64,000 nucleotides of DNA from Segetibacter sp. 3557_3. GTDB lineage: Bacteria; Bacteroidota; Bacteroidia; Chitinophagales; Chitinophagaceae. The stretch's first letter is position 1, and every line of letters starts with the position of its first letter. The DNA lies in contig NZ_SMSK01000023.1 in the NCBI RefSeq assembly GCF_004354985.1, positions 1 to 64,000 on the forward strand, given 5' to 3'. The notes under the pieces were generated by a model. It did no database searches and was not told where the DNA came from. It was given only the letters and a program-made list of their open reading frames with translations. Of this stretch, positions 35,515-44,940 are shown piece by piece. The position numbers and the translations under genes are program-made.

Positions 35515-36634
35515 GTTTAAAGTTTAAGATTTTTTGCGCATTGGTGGCGGGATCTACTTCAGTGCAAAAAATGGTTTGAATATTGGTGCCGGGTGTGGAC
35601 CTGTTGGTAAGGGCCTTTGCATAAAGTTTATCGTAATAACTGAGTAGGATTCGCGCGGAACCTTCGATGTCATCTTCAAGCAAATAGTTCACCGCTTCTT
35701 TTGTTTCCAGGCCACCCAGCCGTTTTTTAATCCGGATTATGGAGTTGATCAGTTCTTCTTTACTGCACTTGCCATAGCCTTCAACAATGTGTTTCAGGCG
35801 TTGTTCAAACGGGATGTCTAAAAAGAAAACCGGGGCAGAGCGCATCGTTTGCCAAAGCTCGCCGGGAATATTTACGTTACCAATTCGCTGACTTTCGTCT
35901 TCGAGCCAGATGGGCATGTCATCTGTATCTTCAGGATTTTGCTTGCTACGCTGGAGTGATTTTGTTGCCCATGCCAGGTTTGTCGCCAATGTATTTTCAA
36001 ACATTTCCTGCGAGGGTTGTTTGGCCATTCCCATACTGCCAAATGCAGAACCCTTGTGATGGGCAAGTCCTTCAAGATTTATGGTTATCGCGCCTGCCCC
36101 TTTCATTTTTAATAGCGTGGGTGTTTTACCACTACCGGTATAACCTCCCAATATGCGAAAATGATATGGCTTGCTAAATTGTTGCAATACCCAGTTTCGA
36201 TATGCTTTGTATCCTCCTGCAATGGTGTATACTTTAAAACCATAAAGGTCGAGCAGCCATGCCACCCCGCCGCTACGCATACCGCCACGCCAGCAATGCA
36301 CAACAATGGTTTTTTTATTGTTGTCGTGCTGACCAGGTAAAGGCTTTTTCGTATTCTGGTAATTTTCGGGGTCAGCAGTGATCTGCTCTGCGGCTTCTAC
36401 CATTTTCCGCATTTTACCTCCGAGAATGTCGAGGCCTAATTTGATCGCCTCCTCGCGGCTTTGTTGTTTGTAAGTAGTACCCACAATTTTTCTCTCCTCA
36501 TTGTTGAAGAGGGGCAGCGATACTGCATTAGGAATATGTGCCTGGAGGTACTCACCTTCCGACCTTACGTCGACAACCGGATAGCTGGTGAAATCCTGCA
36601 TAAATCGCGCAACGTCTAATGGAACAACAGCCAT
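35507..36634 (-). CDS. selU: tRNA 2-selenouridine synthase
   Basis: The 375-residue enzyme (also called mnmH/ybbB) combines a rhodanese domain with a P-loop domain. The N-terminal DFTSYPVVDVRSEGEYLQAHIPNAVSLPLF matches the rhodanese fold. The active-site loop is VVHCWRGGMRSGG (Cys near 113). The P-loop domain begins FRILGGYTGSGKTPTLL. It converts 2-thiouridine at the tRNA wobble position to 2-selenouridine through a geranylated intermediate, using selenophosphate from SelD. It is first in the pair, upstream of selD. No start conflict: the ATG gives a normal N-terminus. Confidence 0.94.
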   Translation of the reverse strand: MAVVPLDVARFMQDFTSYPVVDVRSEGEYLQAHIPNAVSLPLFNNEERKIVGTTYKQQSREEAIKLGLDILGGKMRKMVEAAEQITADPENYQNTKKPLPGQHDNNKKTIVVHCWRGGMRSGGVAWLLDLYGFKVYTIAGGYKAYRNWVLQQFSKPYHFRILGGYTGSGKTPTLLKMKGAGAITINLEGLAHHKGSAFGSMGMAKQPSQEMFENTLATNLAWATKSLQRSKQNPEDTDDMPIWLEDESQRIGNVNIPGELWQTMRSAPVFFLDIPFEQRLKHIVEGYGKCSKEELINSIIRIKKRLGGLETKEAVNYLLEDDIEGSARILLSYYDKLYAKALTNRSTPGTNIQTIFCTEVDPATNAQKILNFKHD

Positions 36635-36884
36635 AATAATAATTTTCAGATCGGCATTGCTTACATGCGTGATGCCTTATTCTGCTGACATGGCAAGTTA
36701 ACTTTCATAAATAAAAGCAAGCGATAAAAGATCAAAATAAAGGTGTCAACACATAAGCAGGCTGCATCTTGATAGCCGGGGTAGGGGACCTTCAGGTAAC
36801 GACATTTGGCACCGGATCACCGGCATAAACGTGGATTGGATCGGAGGCTTTTGGTACCGTTGTTAAGCAACCGCTTGGTAATCC

Positions 36885-36953
36885 GTTGCCGTACAAGCGA
36901 GCGTGGCAACGATGATGCTATAAAAAACAACTGCTGGTGACCAAAGAAAAAAA
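36885..36953 (+). repeat. dispersed intergenic hairpin element, copy 2
   Basis: The 6-bp stem GTTGCC/GGCAAC (36885-36890 with 36905-36910) has the loop GTACAAGCGAGCGT. It is followed by GATGATG and then CTGCTGGTGACCAAA and an A-rich run. It shares the 21-base block TGCCGTACAAGCGAGCGTGGC with 59380-59400. The remaining 36635-37020 gap shows no gene. Confidence 0.65.
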
Positions 36954-37022
36954 CAATTGAAAAGCACTGCACACATAAATTGCAACACACCTGTTCTATT
37001 TAAAAGATCCTTTTATACGGGC

Positions 37023-37046
37023 ACAAAAAAACCACCTTGCGGTGGT
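37023..37046 (-). terminator. intrinsic terminator of rho
   Basis: On the minus strand: ACCACC, loop GCAA, GGTGGT, followed by seven T residues. It lies 25 bases past the rho stop codon. An intrinsic terminator ending rho itself makes its transcription termination independent of Rho level at the 3' end. Confidence 0.8.
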
Positions 37047-37070
37047 CTTTTGTAATAAGCGGGATTGTTA

Positions 37071-38759
37071 TTAGCCATTCATACTTGCCAAAAATTCAAT
37101 GTTGTCCCTGGTTCCGCGCATACGCTTAAGCAGTTCGTTCATTGCTTCTTCGGTGTTCATATCATTGATGTATAAGCGAAGAATATTCATGCGTTGTAGT
37201 GTTTCCCTGTCGAGTAACAAGTCATCTCTCCTTGTTGAAGATGATACCAGGTCGATCGCAGGAAATATACGCCTGTTGGCAAGGCGACGATCGAGTTGAA
37301 GTTCCATGTTACCGGTACCTTTAAACTCTTCGAAAATTACCTCATCCATTTTGCTACCGGTTTCGATAAGCGCGGTTGCCAGGATGGTTAATGATCCGCC
37401 GTTTTCAATTTTTCTTGCTGCGCCAAAAAACTGTTTCGGCTTCTGCATTGCATTGGCTTCAACACCACCACTAAGTACTTTACCACTTGCAGGAGCAACG
37501 GTATTATGTGCCCTTGCCAAACGTGTAATGCTATCGAGCAGTATTACCACATCATGTCCGCACTCAACCAGGCGCTTTGCTTTTTGAAGTGCAATCGTGG
37601 ATACTTTAACGTGTTTTTCCGCAGGCTCATCGAAAGTTGATGCAATGACCTCTGCCTTTACACTACGTTCCATGTCGGTAACTTCCTCAGGGCGCTCATC
37701 AACCAGTACGACCATCAGGTAGCACTCGGGATGGTTAGCAGCAATTGCATTTGCAACTTCTTTTAACAGCATTGTTTTACCCACCTTAGGTTGCGCAACA
37801 ATAAGTCCGCGCTGACCTTTACCGATAGGAGTAAACAGGTCGATGATACGGGTGCTAAAATTGGTAGGACTGGTAAACAGGTTTAGTTTCTCATGTGGAA
37901 ACAGCGGAGTAAGGTAATCAAACGGAACACGGTCGCGTACTTCTTCCGGACCTTTACCATTGATGGTTTCTACCTTAAGCAGTGCAAAATATTTTTCGCC
38001 TTCTTTTGGCGGGCGAACAGATCCGTAAACAGTATCACCGGTTTTAAGACCAAATAATTTGATCTGGGAAGGCGACACATATACATCATCGGGTGAAGAA
38101 AGATAATTGTAATCGGAAGAGCGAAGAAAGCCATAACCGTCCGGCATCATTTCAAGCACACCTTCACCCTGGATTACGCCATCAAACTCGATATTAAAGG
38201 AGGCATCGCGACGTTGTTGTTGCGGATAGCGGGGCTGTTGTGGTGGTACGACGGGTGCACCATCAAGGGCTTCCGGTATTTCAGCAGTATTTGCTTCAGG
38301 TGTAGGGGTTTGCGTATTCGCATCTTCGCGTGGAGCAGGTGCAGGCTGTTGCGTATTTACATTTTCTTCAGCAGGTGCTTCTTCTTTTGCCTTTGGCTTA
38401 CGTCCACGTTTTTGAACCGTATTGCGTGATTCTTCTGCAACTCTTGCGGGCTCAGGAGCACGCACGATATCATTTGTTCTGTTATTGTTGTTTTTTTCTT
38501 TGTGTGCAACACCATTCTGGCCTGATACCACTTCTGCTTCTTCAGTAACGTTGCTGGTGTTGGTTTTGATAATTCTTTTCCTTCTGCCTTTTTCCGGAAC
38601 AGCTTCTTTTCTATCGGTGGGAGTTTCAGCCTGGCGGTCTACTATTTTATAGATAAGATCTTGTTTTTCAAGTTTTTTAGCATGGGGAATGCTGAGTTGA
38701 TCTGCTATATCCAAGAGTTCTGGAACAAGCATATCGTTCAATTGCGAAATGTCGTACAT
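37071..38759 (-). CDS. rho: transcription termination factor Rho with long disordered insert
   Basis: The 562-residue hexameric RNA helicase-translocase begins with the Rho N-terminal fold ([33 protein letters not shown]). A charged, proline- and glutamine-rich low-complexity insert follows (~55-190). Next are the RNA-binding CSD ([28 protein letters not shown]) and the ATPase core with P-loop [14 protein letters not shown] and Walker [17 protein letters not shown]. The Q-loop region [23 protein letters not shown] is present. Such inserts are common in Bacteroidota Rho; in a gut Bacteroides the insert has been reported to drive condensate formation. It has its own terminator and is divergent from asnS. 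Confidence 0.96.
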   Translation of the reverse strand: MYDISQLNDMLVPELLDIADQLSIPHAKKLEKQDLIYKIVDRQAETPTDRKEAVPEKGRRKRIIKTNTSNVTEEAEVVSGQNGVAHKEKNNNNRTNDIVRAPEPARVAEESRNTVQKRGRKPKAKEEAPAEENVNTQQPAPAPREDANTQTPTPEANTAEIPEALDGAPVVPPQQPRYPQQQRRDASFNIEFDGVIQGEGVLEMMPDGYGFLRSSDYNYLSSPDDVYVSPSQIKLFGLKTGDTVYGSVRPPKEGEKYFALLKVETINGKGPEEVRDRVPFDYLTPLFPHEKLNLFTSPTNFSTRIIDLFTPIGKGQRGLIVAQPKVGKTMLLKEVANAIAANHPECYLMVVLVDERPEEVTDMERSVKAEVIASTFDEPAEKHVKVSTIALQKAKRLVECGHDVVILLDSITRLARAHNTVAPASGKVLSGGVEANAMQKPKQFFGAARKIENGGSLTILATALIETGSKMDEVIFEEFKGTGNMELQLDRRLANRRIFPAIDLVSSSTRRDDLLLDRETLQRMNILRLYINDMNTEEAMNELLKRMRGTRDNIEFLASMNG

Positions 38760-39403
38760 AAATATTTTTGATAGTTAAACTCAAAACGTTCAATAGAAAG
38801 GAAAATGTTGAATAAAATTGATGGGATAAATCCTGAAAACTGATGAGCTAAAGAGTAGTGCGATTTATCAGAGTCGAATTCTTATGCAACGTTACGGTAC
38901 AAAATTGTAAAACAAAAAGATTTACGGAATTTTTACGTAATTACAACTAAAAATTATATATACTTCTGCCTGGCAAAAACGCGGCTCTACTGGCCCATGT
39001 AAGATAACGCTGAAAATAAATACATATTTCATGCCACCGGATTTTAAGTAAGCTTTAATCCTGTGATGCGTTGCAAATCAAAACGTTACGTAAGTCTTTC
39101 TACACTGTGGACGACCGCTTAAATCCACCCGGGGCTATGGAGTACCCAATGTTTAACAGATTGCCAGGGCAAATGTTCGGCCTTGTTTTCTGCTGTTTTC
39201 AGGGCTAATGTAGTAAACTGATCAGCCATGTTGCACCATTTCGGGCACCAAACAGGAGGTGTTCAACGGTAATTCAGCGCCTTCTTTTTGAAACTTTATT
39301 TGTTGATAAATTGCGCGGGTTCCGGATCAATACTCGTTGAAATACCTTGGCCGATGCAATCCTATTTCGGTTGTGTTACACATCGAAACTTCACTCCTCA
39401 CCT

Positions 39404-39411
39404 TATCTTTG
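39404..39411 (+). promoter_or_regulatory. -7 promoter box of asnS in the 38760-39432 gap
   Basis: TATCTTTG, exact TAnnTTTG, with the ATG 21 bases downstream. No clear TTG at the expected -33 position. The rest of this 670-base divergent region shows no gene; the rho promoter must lie in it but no box was found. Confidence 0.55.
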
Positions 39412-39432
39412 CCAACCTCAAAAGCAACGATC

Positions 39433-40869
39433 ATGTTTAACAACCGGGTGAAAATTAAAGAACTGTTGCAGTCTGAATCGACTGGCAGGCAGGTAGTGGT
39501 AATGGGTTGGGTGCGTACTTTTCGCAATAACCAGTTTATTGCACTCAACGATGGGAGTACCAACAATAACCTGCAGGTAGTTGTAGAACTTGGATTGCTT
39601 GATGAAGCAACACTAAAAAGAATCACCACAGGTGCATCGTTAAAGGTAACCGGCGAAGTTGTTGCCTCGTTGGGCAAAGGGCAGAAATATGAAGTTAAGG
39701 CCCAAACCATTGAGATCCTTGGTGACAGCGACGCCGAGAAATACCCGCTTCAGCCAAAAAAACATAGCCTTGAGTTCCTTCGTGAAAAGGCTCACCTGCG
39801 TTTCCGGACAAATACATTTGGATCTGTTTTCAGGATACGGCATTCTCTTGCTTTTGCCATACATAAATTCTTCAATGACCGCGGATTTTTATACCTGCAC
39901 ACACCGGTAATTACGGCCTCAGATGCGGAAGGTGCAGGAGAAATGTTCAGGGTTACCACCCTGCCTTTTGATAACCCGCCCCGCAACGATGACGGATCCG
40001 TAAACTTTAAAGAAGACTTTTTTGGCAAGAGCACAAACCTTACTGTAAGCGGGCAGTTGGAAGGTGAACTTGGTGCAATGGCCTTTGCAGAGATCTATAC
40101 ATTCGGCCCAACGTTCCGTGCAGAAAACTCAAACACTACCCGCCACCTTGCCGAGTTTTGGATGATTGAACCCGAGATGGCCTTCAGCGACCTTGAAGAC
40201 AATATGAACCTTGCAGAGGCCCTATTGAAATACCTGATTGGATACGTGATGGTAAATAATCGCGAAGACCTGGAGTTCCTGGCGCAGCGATTACAGGAAG
40301 AGGAAAAGCAGAAGCCACAGGCGGAAAGAAGTGAACTTGGCCTGATTGAAAAGCTTGAATTTGTGCTGAACAATGCTTTCGAACGGATCACCTATACAGA
40401 AGCGATAGATATATTGCTGGAAAGTCCTGCTTACAAAAAGAAGAAGTTTACTTACGATATACAATGGGGTACTGACCTGCAAAGCGAACATGAACGTTAC
40501 CTTGTTGAAAAGCACTTTAAAAAGCCTGTGATTGTAACGGCCTATCCAAAAGAGATAAAGGCGTTTTACATGCGGCAAAATGATGACGGAAAAACAGTTG
40601 CTGCAATGGATATTCTTGCACCCGGTATTGGAGAAATCGTAGGTGGAAGCCAGCGTGAGGAACGCTTGGAAAAACTTGAAGAGAAAATGGCACAAATGCA
40701 TATTCCTGCAGAAGAATTAAGCTGGTATCTCGACACCCGCAGGTTTGGCACCGTACCGCATGCAGGATTTGGATTGGGCTTCGAACGCCTGGTTTTGTTT
40801 TTAACTGGTATGACAAACATTCGCGACGTCATTCCTTTCGCAAGAACACCACGCAATTGCGAGTTTTAG
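39433..40869 (+). CDS. asnS: asparaginyl-tRNA synthetase
   Basis: The 478-residue class II enzyme starts at ATG 39433, right after a TATCTTTG box; the longer frame would run through the promoter. An N-terminal anticodon-binding OB domain ([25 protein letters not shown]) precedes the catalytic domain. Motif 1 is in [29 protein letters not shown]. Motif 2 is in [28 protein letters not shown], and motif 3 is [31 protein letters not shown]. It attaches Asn to tRNA-Asn. Residue [12 protein letters not shown] is typical of AsnRS rather than AspRS. No other gene is in the operon; tRNA-Phe follows. Confidence 0.97.
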   Translation: MFNNRVKIKELLQSESTGRQVVVMGWVRTFRNNQFIALNDGSTNNNLQVVVELGLLDEATLKRITTGASLKVTGEVVASLGKGQKYEVKAQTIEILGDSDAEKYPLQPKKHSLEFLREKAHLRFRTNTFGSVFRIRHSLAFAIHKFFNDRGFLYLHTPVITASDAEGAGEMFRVTTLPFDNPPRNDDGSVNFKEDFFGKSTNLTVSGQLEGELGAMAFAEIYTFGPTFRAENSNTTRHLAEFWMIEPEMAFSDLEDNMNLAEALLKYLIGYVMVNNREDLEFLAQRLQEEEKQKPQAERSELGLIEKLEFVLNNAFERITYTEAIDILLESPAYKKKKFTYDIQWGTDLQSEHERYLVEKHFKKPVIVTAYPKEIKAFYMRQNDDGKTVAAMDILAPGIGEIVGGSQREERLEKLEEKMAQMHIPAEELSWYLDTRRFGTVPHAGFGLGFERLVLFLTGMTNIRDVIPFARTPRNCEF

Positions 40870-40991
40870 GCATAACGATCATCCATGCCCGGTTCGTTGG
40901 AATCATTTTCAACCAGGAGATGAGCGCTGAATTGTTCCTGAAAAAGTTTGAAGACCTGCAAAAAATGTTTTTCATTTTTGCTTTTCGCTCC

Positions 40992-40999
40992 TATATTTG
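40992..40999 (+). promoter_or_regulatory. -7 promoter box of tRNA-Phe
   Basis: TATATTTG, exact TAnnTTTG, with the tRNA starting 21 bases further on. TTTTTG-rich DNA precedes it but no -33 at the standard distance. Confidence 0.5.
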
Positions 41000-41020
41000 C
41001 AGTCCCGAAAGGGAAAAGGC

Positions 41021-41093
41021 GGTGCGGTAGCTCAGTTGGTAGAGCAAAGGACTGAAAATCCTTGTGTCGCCGGTTCGATCCCGGCTCACACCA
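41021..41093 (+). tRNA. tRNA-Phe (GAA)
   Basis: A complete cloverleaf of 73 nt. D stem GCTC/GAGC, anticodon stem AAGGA/TCCTT with loop CTGAAAA (anticodon GAA), variable loop GTGTC, T stem GCCGG/CCGGC with loop TTCGATC. The acceptor stem pairs GGTGCGG with TCACACC and contains a C5-A68 mismatch and a terminal G-T wobble. No CCA is encoded, so it must be added. A terminator follows at once. Confidence 0.93.
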
Positions 41094-41100
41094 CTTCCTA

Positions 41101-41136
41101 AAGCCTTGTAAGCAAATGTTTACAAGGCTTTTTTTT
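41101..41136 (+). terminator. intrinsic terminator of tRNA-Phe
   Basis: An 11-bp stem AAGCCTTGTAA/TTACAAGGCTT (41101-41111 with 41120-41130), loop GCAAATGT, then TTTTTT. It begins 8 bases after the tRNA. Confidence 0.9.
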
Positions 41137-41257
41137 GGTCCAACATTTTGATGATCAAAGTAAGCAGGTTGAATCGATATACCGGGTTACTTACCACGCA
41201 AACAGTTGATTGACTTCCCTAAACACACCAACCAGCACGATAAAACAAGCAATAATC

Positions 41258-41740
41258 ATGAAGATGTTAGTATGCCATCAGCAAGTACATTCAACGGTGC
41301 TAAAGCAAAGATTGCTGAAACTACTTTGCATGTTGTTTTTGTTCATGCTGGCAGGGCTTCCCGGGTGGAGCCAGGCTGCGGAAAACTGGACCAGTAAACA
41401 ATTGATCGAGCCCGCGGCCCTGGCAAAAATGATTACCGATAAACGGGATGTTCCGGTCATTATCAGTGTTGGTCCCGGTGCGCCAATTCCCGGGTCGGTT
41501 AATGTTGGTATGGTAAACAATGCTGAAGGTATTGGCAAACTGAAAAAGGAACTTGCAGGTGTTTCGAAGCAAGCGGGAATTGTTATTTATTGTGGATGTT
41601 GCCCGTTTGAACATTGCCCAAACGTTCGACCTGCGATAGATATGCTTAAGCAAATGCAATTCACCGGATACCAGCTGTTGAACATTCCCAACAACATCAA
41701 AAAAGATTGGATCGACAAGGGTTATCCAACTACAAACTAG
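41258..41740 (+). CDS. secreted rhodanese-like protein
   Basis: The 160-residue protein starts at ATG 41258 and has a signal peptide (LLKLLCMLFLFMLAGLPGWSQA). The rhodanese-type fold is visible in PVIISVGPGAPIPGSVNVG and IVIYCGCCPFEHCPNVRPAIDMLKQM, with GYQLLNIPNNIKKDWIDKGYP at the end. The active-site loop carries three cysteines (YCGCCPFEHC). That differs from the single catalytic Cys with a basic loop of thiosulfate sulfurtransferase, so the reaction may differ, or the Cys set may bind metal or form a disulfide. It follows the tRNA after 160 bases and appears monocistronic. Confidence 0.75.
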   Translation: MKMLVCHQQVHSTVLKQRLLKLLCMLFLFMLAGLPGWSQAAENWTSKQLIEPAALAKMITDKRDVPVIISVGPGAPIPGSVNVGMVNNAEGIGKLKKELAGVSKQAGIVIYCGCCPFEHCPNVRPAIDMLKQMQFTGYQLLNIPNNIKKDWIDKGYPTTN

Positions 41741-42050
41741 TTGTTGGTATGCGCCAATAAATCCGGTCCCAACATACCCGGTTAAACAACACTTACGCGC
41801 TAACATTGATAAGCCGGATCACTTTTTACGTATTGATCAGCCGGGGCGGCATAAGGAAGCGATGCAGGATTGGCTGCACTATCGTTGATGTAAAACAACC
41901 ACTTTCATTCCCGCTTCAACCTTACTAACGTATACATCGTTCTACAGAATACCCAACTTAATCGTTTGTGTTAGTATACATCTACTCCCCCAATTAGAGG
42001 AACGGGGTTACTGTTACTTTACCTGGTACCACAAGTAGGGTGTTAACGTA

Positions 42051-42190
42051 TTGCAATACAACATCGAATTGGAGCCTGAAAAAGCAAAAGATTTCAACCT
42101 CGGTATCGAACGGGTTTGGCACTAATTTTTCGCGGGCTATAGAGATCTCATTCACCTTGCTACCCTTGTAAAGACAACCATTATCTGAAC
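42051..42190 (+). pseudogene. decayed TonB-dependent receptor fragment
   Basis: In the 41741-42357 gap, one frame from 42051 reads LQYNIELEPEKAKDFNLGIERVW, a TAA, then FFAGYRDLIHL before a further stop. The pattern xPxLxPEKAxxFxLGIE followed by YRDLI is a standard C-terminal TonB-receptor barrel signature. In-frame stops and the lack of flanking receptor sequence suggest a small remnant. The rest of the 617-base gap shows no other gene. Confidence 0.4.
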
Positions 42191-42357
42191 AACCCCGGCC
42201 TGGTATGCTTTAACGCGGTATGCAAAAACACAGATTATACAATCGTTTGTGCCTATCAGCAATTGCGAAAAGCAGCCACCACGGTAGCGGAATAACCAAT
42301 TACCGGATTTGCCGCCGGAAGCTTTAACAAGCAGGGTAAACATTTCATTGTAACAGC

Positions 42358-42918
42358 ATGGAAGAAGTTTTGGAAAAAATAAAAAGGTTTGCTCATCAGT
42401 CACACGGTGAACAAGTGCGCAGGTATAGTCAGGATCCCTACATTGTTCATCCAATACGTGTTATGCAAACGTGCAGGCAATTCACAAATGATATCACCGT
42501 TCTTGCTGCGGCATTATTACACGATGTGCTTGAAGATACAAGCGTAACCAGGGAACAGTTGCATGCTTTTCTCGAAGAAGTAATGACAGAGGAGCAGGCA
42601 GCCCACACTGTTAGCCTGGTGGAGGAACTCACGGATGTTTACATCAAACCAAGGTACCCACATTGGAACCGGCGAAAAAGAAAAATGAAAGAAGCGGCCC
42701 GGCTTGAAAAAGCCAGCGACGAAGCACAAACAATCAAATATGCCGATATCATAGACAACGCACCTGAGATAGCTGAAAAAGATCCTGATTTTGCACAACG
42801 TTTTTTACCCGAGTATCTATCGCTGCTAAAGCGGATTACGTCCGGCGAACCCAGGCTTTATAAGCAGGCACTCGAAACCGTTTACAGTTGCTTACCGGAA
42901 TCGAAAGACCGGCATTAA
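42358..42918 (+). CDS. small HD-domain hydrolase, MESH1-like alarmone hydrolase candidate
   Basis: The 186-residue cytoplasmic protein has the HD hydrolase core of RelA/SpoT: AHQSHGEQVRRYSQDPYIVHPIRVM supplies the first His. AAALLHDVLEDTSVTREQL is the HD motif, and TIKYADIIDNAPEIAEKDPDFAQ carries the distal Asp. No synthetase, TGS or ACT domain is present, so only (p)ppGpp degradation, not synthesis, is plausible. It is the length of small alarmone hydrolases (MESH1). It may be the sole gene of its unit, with a small hydrophilic gene following 35 bases downstream. Substrate is inferred from the motif set. Confidence 0.8.
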   Translation: MEEVLEKIKRFAHQSHGEQVRRYSQDPYIVHPIRVMQTCRQFTNDITVLAAALLHDVLEDTSVTREQLHAFLEEVMTEEQAAHTVSLVEELTDVYIKPRYPHWNRRKRKMKEAARLEKASDEAQTIKYADIIDNAPEIAEKDPDFAQRFLPEYLSLLKRITSGEPRLYKQALETVYSCLPESKDRH

Positions 42919-42953
42919 TTTTTTATAAGCTAATAAACACTAAATCGTTTTCT

Positions 42954-43184
42954 ATGGAAAAAGATAATGAAAAGAATAGCCAGACCGGTAATGATCAGTC
43001 ATCATTTGCCGGAACAAACCCCAACAGGTATGGTGATCCTTTACCTGCTGATGACCAGGATAATCCCATCCAGGACAATGAAGCACAAAATGTAACCGAC
43101 GGTGCTGAACGGCTTTCCGGTAAAGAGGCTGAGGATGCCCGGAAGAAAGCAATGGAAGGGATCAACCGGGGTAAAGCGGACTAA
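42954..43184 (+). CDS. 76-residue hydrophilic small protein
   Basis: The protein starts at ATG 42954 (MEKDNEKNSQTGNDQSS), is acidic and rich in Asn, Asp, Gln and Glu, and ends in a charged helix (GKEAEDARKKAMEGINRGKAD). It contains no hydrophobic segment, signal or known domain, and is probably disordered. It follows the HD hydrolase by 35 bases and ends just before a strong hairpin. In composition it resembles the small genes at 13436 and 56962. The upstream in-frame extension was not used because it runs through the HD gene. Confidence 0.6.
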   Translation: MEKDNEKNSQTGNDQSSFAGTNPNRYGDPLPADDQDNPIQDNEAQNVTDGAERLSGKEAEDARKKAMEGINRGKAD

Positions 43185-43200
43185 CCAGCAATCATTGCTA

Positions 43201-43241
43201 AATAACGAAAGCGCCAGGGAGCCCCCGGCGCTTTCGTTATT
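43201..43241. terminator. bidirectional intrinsic terminator
   Basis: A 15-bp perfect stem, AATAACGAAAGCGCC with GGCGCTTTCGTTATT, and an 11-base loop, between the convergent small gene and GH43 gene. T-runs are short on both sides. Confidence 0.7.
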
Positions 43242-43270
43242 GTGTATCATTACAACCTTTAAGTGCTGCG

Positions 43271-44788
43271 TTATCGTGCCGACAAAGCTTCCGCTTGTGG
43301 TTCAAGGCTCCTGATCCGGAAGTCATCAAATACGGCAACCTTATCGCGATTACCCCTGGATATCAATCCCGCCCTTACCGCCCTGTCCCATGGTGGAAGG
43401 TACCTGCCATCTACCGGAGCCGTATGTACAGCTTCGTATCTTTTCCCATCGCTACTCGTAAAAAAGCGGATATTCCCCCGGCGAAACTCCATTTTCATAT
43501 AAACAACCGGGCGGTTCTTATTGGAAACGATTTTTATGGTGCTGTCCTTTCCGTCCTTTAAACGAACAATCCGCAAGCTGTTCCTGTTGCCATAAAAACC
43601 AACCGTGTTTTTGTCGTCGCCAAGTGCCGCCACACCAGCAAGTGCCGTGCTTTGTCCCAGCAATACCTTTGCGGTCAACTCGTAATCTCCGCTAAATGTT
43701 TTTTGACCCAGGTACGCACCAGACTCATCGGGTAGGGCTTTCAATAGCAGCTGGCCGTTTTTCACGTTTGCATCTACATCCTGGAATACACTCCATTGCC
43801 ATGAACCGGCAAGTGAACCTGCATTAAAGTTATCCGAAACAAGACGCTCTTTTTGCGCCGCTTTGTTGTTTGATTCGTCTACGAATTCAACCCAGCCGTT
43901 GTTGTCAAATTTAAACTCACGCAGCAATCCTTCGCGGCCGGTATAGGCATGTGAATATTTGTTGTAAGCATGGTATAGAAAAAAATACCTGCCATCTTTT
44001 TCCAGGGCGGTTCCGTGACCGGGACACATCCAATCACCTTTATTGCCCATTGCCGGGTTGCGCGGATCTTTTTCCCAGGGGCCCAACAGCGACTTCGATC
44101 TTGCGGCTCCAACAACATAATCACAGCCGCTTCCACAACATCCCGCAGCGGCATAAATCGCATAGAAATAGCCGTTGTGTTTCACCATCGAAACCCCTTC
44201 AACAAGGTTCTTCTCCCAGGGTTGATCGTTTCTGAAAAGTTCTTTTTTCTCACCTATCAGCGCAGTCCTTTGTTCGTTCATTTCGCTCGCCCAAATCGGT
44301 GTTGGCTTTCCAACACTGTTGGCATCTTCTTTCCAAACCAGGTATAGCTTGCCATTTTCATCGCGCATCGGAAAACCGTCAATAGAGCCAACCTCCTGGC
44401 ATATCAGGGGGCCGAGATCGGTGTAAGGCCCTTCGGGTTTATCGGCACTTGCTACACCAACACACAGGTTCCCGTTTTTCTTATGTGCCGAATAGTATAT
44501 CCATACTTTGCCATTTTCGTAGGTTATTTCCGGCGCCCAGAAGTAGTAATCGGCCCAGTCGGGTTTTTTGGTGAAAACAAATCCCTGCGGATTCCAGTTT
44601 ACCATATCGTCCGACCGTAATAGCGGAAATGCAGGAAACCAATTGGATGTGGTTGCGGTTGCCCAATAGGTATTACCGATCTGAACTGCCGATGGGTCGG
44701 GGTGATCACCTGGCAGCACCAGTCGTTGCGAGATGCAAGAAGAATAAGCCAGCAGGGCCATAAGCGTTACAACAATTTGTTTGGTCAT
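43271..44788 (-). CDS. secreted GH43 glycoside hydrolase with C-terminal beta-sandwich
   Basis: The 505-residue enzyme has a signal peptide (MALLAYSSCISQ). The five-bladed propeller carries the three GH43 acidic residues in order: catalytic base Asp in DHPDPSAV, pKa-modulating Asp in GSIDGFPM and acid Glu in LVEGVSM. A second domain (~310-500), with FNAGSLAGSWQWSVFQ and TFSGDYELTAKV, is the GH43 C2 type beta-sandwich. That form is common in xylosidase/arabinofuranosidase subfamilies. It is the last gene of the locus that opens with SusC, so it likely trims arabinose or xylose from the imported glycan. Substrate is inferred only. The short AT-rich gap to the next gene shows no hairpin. Confidence 0.88.
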   Translation of the reverse strand: MTKQIVVTLMALLAYSSCISQRLVLPGDHPDPSAVQIGNTYWATATTSNWFPAFPLLRSDDMVNWNPQGFVFTKKPDWADYYFWAPEITYENGKVWIYYSAHKKNGNLCVGVASADKPEGPYTDLGPLICQEVGSIDGFPMRDENGKLYLVWKEDANSVGKPTPIWASEMNEQRTALIGEKKELFRNDQPWEKNLVEGVSMVKHNGYFYAIYAAAGCCGSGCDYVVGAARSKSLLGPWEKDPRNPAMGNKGDWMCPGHGTALEKDGRYFFLYHAYNKYSHAYTGREGLLREFKFDNNGWVEFVDESNNKAAQKERLVSDNFNAGSLAGSWQWSVFQDVDANVKNGQLLLKALPDESGAYLGQKTFSGDYELTAKVLLGQSTALAGVAALGDDKNTVGFYGNRNSLRIVRLKDGKDSTIKIVSNKNRPVVYMKMEFRRGNIRFFTSSDGKRYEAVHTAPVDGRYLPPWDRAVRAGLISRGNRDKVAVFDDFRIRSLEPQAEALSAR

Positions 44789-44940
44789 ATTTTGGGTTTT
44801 CCGGTGTAATAAATAAATTCATTTGGGTCAATGTTCCTTGTAATATGCTTTGGCGTATTTACGATGCATAGCTGAACCAGCCTTGCGTAGCGTACAACTC
44901 CTCAAGCCATACACAAGCAACAGGGTATAACATCTCCGCG

